NCBI GenBank assembly: GCA_017446745.1
Contig: JAFSQF010000015.1
Coordinates: 1-35,479 of the forward strand
DNA from: Bacteroidales bacterium
GTDB taxonomy: Bacteria > Bacteroidota > Bacteroidia > Bacteroidales > P3
Length of the DNA stretch: 35,479 nt
Reading direction: 5' to 3'
Numbering within the stretch: position 1 is the first letter of the stretch; each line of letters starts with the position of its first letter. Positions 32,494-35,479 of the stretch are shown here, in pieces. The position numbers and the translations under genes were made by a program. The notes below the pieces were generated by a model. That model was given only the letters and a program-made list of their open reading frames with translations, had not been told where the DNA came from and made no database searches.

Positions 32494-32781
32494 ATCTTTA
32501 TGTCTTCTAAGCCTAACAGTTGACAAAGTTAACGATTCTTCCCCAATATTATTGCTACACCCCTCAAAAATTGCCATATTTTAACATTTGCCAACAAATC
32601 CCATACACAAAAACACCAATTATCCGCTTAATCCGTATAATCCGTGTTCGCATAAGAAGGTTCTCTAATTCTCCAATTCTTGACAGATTAATATTCGTTT
32701 CATTCGCAGGATTCGTGTTCGAAATATTTCTGTGCTATCTGTGATTTCTGTGTGACATTTGTGTTAAGGTTAAGGTTATCG
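32494..32781. other. AT-rich spacer with ATTCGTG and TCCGT words
   Basis: 288 bases between the module 2 ATPase and the cupin gene. It repeats short words (CTTAATCCGTATAATCCGTG, ATTCGTGTTCG, GGTTAAGGTTAAGGTTA at 32763-32778). It presumably holds the promoter of the ATPase gene. No gene was seen. Confidence 0.5.
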
Positions 32782-33180
32782 TTATGGTTTTAGCACCCCT
32801 TCCACCTCATGCGGCACAAACGGCCCTTCTTTGCACTCGAAGATGACGCTCCCCGGCTCCAAGGACTCCAGTTTATGCCAAACGTTCTTGGGGATATCTA
32901 CGCCGTAGATGCCATCTTCTGCGCAAAGCACCACTGACTCTATCACAGTGCCATCGTCATTATAGGTCGTGGAGCGCACCTTGCCGCGCAGGATAACGAA
33001 AGACTCATCCTTGGTGGGATGTCGATGGATAGGAACCTCTGTGCCGGGCTCCACTGCATTAAGCATACGATGACATTTGTCCTCCAACGACTGATGGAAG
33101 TTGTAGTTCATCCGCAAACGTGGTGATTCTTTTGCCTCCGATGAAACCTTATCAAGTAAAGTCAGGTCGATTACCTTCAT
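32782..33180 (-). CDS. wbuC: WbuC-family cupin metalloprotein
   Basis: 132 residues of a single cupin domain. The metal-site segment HRHPTKDESFVILRGKVR (52-69) has the HxH...E pattern, and the later VWHKLESLEPGSVIFECKEG (100-119) gives the last His and the typical WbuC end ECKEGPF. WbuC proteins occur in O-antigen and capsule loci; the reaction is not firmly known. The start overlaps the aminotransferase end by 4 bases, so it is the second gene of a sugar-modification operon. Confidence 0.8.
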   Translation of the reverse strand: MKVIDLTLLDKVSSEAKESPRLRMNYNFHQSLEDKCHRMLNAVEPGTEVPIHRHPTKDESFVILRGKVRSTTYNDDGTVIESVVLCAEDGIYGVDIPKNVWHKLESLEPGSVIFECKEGPFVPHEVEGVLKP

Positions 33181-34433
33181 CCAACTATCGCCTCCTTGAT
33201 ACTCTCCACAATATACCTCACATCCTCATCTGTCACATACGGCCCAGCGGGAAGGCACATGCCGATCTTGAATAATGCCTCGCTCACTCCATTCACGTAT
33301 GCAGGAGCATCCTTATAGCATGGCTGCTTGTGCATAGGCTTCCACAGCGGACGGGCCTCTATCTGCGCCTGGTCCATAATCATACGCAAGGCCTCCACAT
33401 TGGCGTTGGGCTCACAGTCGGTATGCGCACTTGTTGCAGCATGTATCACACCAGCAGCGCCCCCCCACAGCACCCGTCACGATGGCCTTGTAGGCATTCT
33501 CCTGACCCTTAATCTTCACATTCTCATCAATGGTGATGGTGCAAAGCCAGAAGTTTGAGTCATAGCGGCTGTCGGGATTCCCGTGTACGGTAATACCCTT
33601 CACATCCTTCAGCAGCTCCTCATACAGCGCCTGCACATGCTTATGGTGGGAAATGTGGTCGTTCACCACCGTCATCTGTCCACGACCGATACCTGCACAG
33701 ATGTTACTCATACGGTAGTTATATCCAATCTTCTCGTGCTGGTAGTAGGGGTAGCTCTCGCGGTACTGCGTGGCATACATCATAATCTCGCGCCATTCAT
33801 CCTCGTTGGCGGTCACCAAGGCACCGCCCCCAGAGGTTGTAATCATCTTGTTGCCGTTGAAGGAGAGCACACCGTACTTACCAAACGTTCCCAGCACCTG
33901 CCCATTCCAACGGCTACCGAAGCCTTCGGCAGCATCCTCCACCACAGGGATATCGTAGCGGTTGGCGATCTCCATGATGCGGTCAATCTGGTACGGCATA
34001 CCATACAGCGCCACCGGCACGATGGCCGCAGGCTTCTTGCCCGTCTTGGCGATGCGGTCTTTGATGGCCTCTTCCATCAGTTCAGGGTCCATATTCCATG
34101 AATCCTTCTCCGAATCCACGAACACAGGTGTTGCACCCAGGTAGGTTATTGGGTGAGAAGAAGCGCAGAACGTAAAGCTCTGCACAATCACTTCGTCGCC
34201 AGGTTTCACACCGCAGTTCAACAATGCAAGATGCACCGCTGCCGTTCCAGCAGACAAAGCAACAACACGTTTGTTTTCACCAACAAACGCTTCCAGATCT
34301 TTCTCAAACCCGTTGACGTTGGGCCCCAGGGGCACCACCCAGTTGGTATCAAAAGCTTCCTTGATGTATTTCTGTTCAAGTCCTGCTTCGCTCATGTGAG
34401 CCAACACAGGTAAATTCTTTTTCTTTCTGACAT
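33177..34433 (-). pseudogene. DegT/DnrJ/EryC1/StrS sugar aminotransferase, two frameshifts
   Basis: About 417 codons when joined. The start should be ATG at 34433 (MSERKRIYLC); one missing T near 34410 shifts the frame to LAHMSEAGLEQKY. The middle part holds the whole PLP core: GTAAVHLAL, ALYGMPYQ, VVEDAAEGFGS and the Schiff-base Lys in SFNGNKMITTSGGG. At a run of seven C (33461-33467) the frame shifts again to GGAAGVIHAATSAHTDC and on to PLWKPMHKQP and LCLPAGPYVTDEDV near the end. PglE-like PLP enzymes of this kind put an amino group on UDP-4-keto sugars for glycans. Both breaks are one-base homopolymer changes, so they may be sequencing errors. Confidence 0.75.
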
Positions 34434-34532
34434 AATATGATGTTTTAGTTATACTCGATTACTAGTGATGCGTTAATTTTAAATTTGTTTTTATAATTTA
34501 TTGAAATTATTATATTTATAGCGATTTTAACT

Positions 34533-34563
34533 TTTGGCGATTTGAAATGAATGAGTATCTTTG
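34533..34563 (+). promoter_or_regulatory. Bacteroidetes-type promoter of the IS4 transposase
   Basis: TTTG (34533-34536), a 19-base spacer and TATCTTTG (34556-34563), an exact match to the Bacteroidetes -33 TTTG and -7 TAnnTTTG consensus. The start codon at 34584 follows 20 bases later, after TAACACTGCAAGGAT, where AAGGA may serve as a ribosome site. Confidence 0.75.
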
Positions 34564-34583
34564 CAGCCTAACACTGCAAGGAT

Positions 34584-35479
34584 ATGAACACAGGACGATA
34601 CATTTTCTCTCAGGTGACCGACTTCATACCACGATACGAGTTCGACAAGTGCGTTGCACGATACTTCGGTGATTACCATACGAGGAGTTTTACATGCTAC
34701 AACCAGTTTCTGTACCTGCTGTTCGGTCAGCTTACGGCTTGCCAATCGATGCGTGATGTCTGTCTGTGTCTGGAGGCGCACAAGAACAGCCTGTATCATC
34801 TCGGCATAGCCGTCTCGGTCGACAGCACGTCGCTCACCAAGGCCAACGAGAAACGGGACTACCGCATATACGAGGATTTCGGACGCTACCTGATTGGACT
34901 TGTGAGGCCAATGTACTCTTCCGAGGCCGTGCCCAGCGTGGATTTGCCCGAATATGAACTTATGGCTGTGGACTCCACGACAATCTCATGCAGCATCAAG
35001 CTGTTGGCCTGGGCTCTCGGCAAATACTCCAAAGGCGCCGTCAAGATGCACACTGTGATGAGTCTCAGAGGAAGCATTCCTGTAGACATACACATTACCC
35101 ACGGCAAATGGCACGACAGTAACATGCTAGATGTGATGAATTTCAATCCGAACGACCTGTTTGTCATGGACAAGGCCTATGTCGACTTCGAGGCTCTGTA
35201 CCGCATGCACAAGGCAGGCGCTTTTTTCGTGACGCGTGCCAAGGAGAACATGAAGTACGAGGTGATTGAGTCCATAGGCGGGTTTGACGCCGATATTGGT
35301 GTCCGTGGCGACTACATCATCCGTGTCACCGGCACCAAGTCAAAGAAACTCTACCCCGAACCGATGCGGATGGTGGTGTACTATGATGCCGACAATGACA
35401 GAGAACTCGCATTCATCACCAACAACACGGAGATTGCCGCCATCGATGTGGCAAACCTTTACAGAAACCGTTGGCAGAT
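34584..35479 (+). CDS. IS4-family transposase (DUF4372 type), cut by the window edge
   Basis: 298 codons from ATG at 34584, open to the end of the window. An N-terminal DUF4372 domain (MNTGRYIFSQVTDFIPRYEF, then LLFGQLTACQSMRD) precedes the DDE domain: first Asp in LMAVDSTTISC (about 132), second Asp in FVMDKAYVDFEALY (about 194), then GAFFVTRAKENMKYEV. It stops at NLYRNRWQ, just before the expected YREK-type Glu. The frame is intact so far, so the element may be active. It points away from the aminotransferase gene. Its left inverted repeat should lie between 34434 and 34530. Confidence 0.85.
   Translation, partial: MNTGRYIFSQVTDFIPRYEFDKCVARYFGDYHTRSFTCYNQFLYLLFGQLTACQSMRDVCLCLEAHKNSLYHLGIAVSVDSTSLTKANEKRDYRIYEDFGRYLIGLVRPMYSSEAVPSVDLPEYELMAVDSTTISCSIKLLAWALGKYSKGAVKMHTVMSLRGSIPVDIHITHGKWHDSNMLDVMNFNPNDLFVMDKAYVDFEALYRMHKAGAFFVTRAKENMKYEVIESIGGFDADIGVRGDYIIRVTGTKSKKLYPEPMRMVVYYDADNDRELAFITNNTEIAAIDVANLYRNRWQ

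Overview
The window looks like chromosomal DNA of an anaerobic Bacteroidota bacterium, most likely order Bacteroidales. The main evidence is the type IX secretion (T9SS) genes porU, porV, porP and porK/gldK, the porU-porV-ispF gene order, the flotillin-like floA, DUF4369 and FKBP-type envelope proteins, weak Shine-Dalgarno sites, and one near-ideal Bacteroidetes promoter (TTTG, 19 nt, TAnnTTTG) in front of the transposase at the right edge. A 3-keto-5-aminohexanoate cleavage enzyme and a butyrate kinase suggest amino-acid (lysine) fermentation to butyrate. No rRNA, tRNA or CRISPR array was seen. Layout: 1-1833 is an edge-truncated lipoprotein gene, palindromic repeats and degenerate copies of an element with CTAACCCAAGTTCA ends. 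1834-3489 is an AlbA/Schlafen-type ATP-binding regulator and a small unknown gene. 3711-4051 and 6384-6782 are two arrays of paired hairpins that share one design but differ in sequence. 4070-11714 is a compact, mostly minus-strand metabolic block (trmH, a TatD-family gene, kce, lpxH, a lipoprotein, aroC, FKBP, buk). 12048-14294 is a plus-strand cell-wall cluster (MltD-like, DivIC-like, NlpC/P60). 14303-21744 is a long minus-strand run in which porU-porV lead ispF, clpS, floA and a secreted nuclease. 22022-24714 is porP-porK, read in the opposite direction and closed by a strong terminator; porL, porM and porN do not follow. From 24791 the character changes. A 49-bp piece resembling the 5' end of a group IIC intron sits directly on the T-tract of the porK terminator. 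It is cut off by another CTAACCCAAGTTCA element, which in turn truncates a metallo-beta-lactamase-fold gene. From there to about 32.5 kb all genes are on the minus strand and look like a defence island: two similar modules, each an AAA_21/OLD-like ATPase followed by a small PD-(D/E)XK-type nuclease, and between them ApeA (HEPN, anti-phage), a second HEPN-like protein with an RNALSH motif, and a TIR-like/HEAT pair. Several of these genes carry one-base frameshifts. The window ends with a wbuC-type cupin, a twice-frameshifted DegT-family sugar aminotransferase and the start of an IS4-family transposase. The best candidate for a poorly described system is the pair of ATPase/nuclease modules around the two HEPN proteins.
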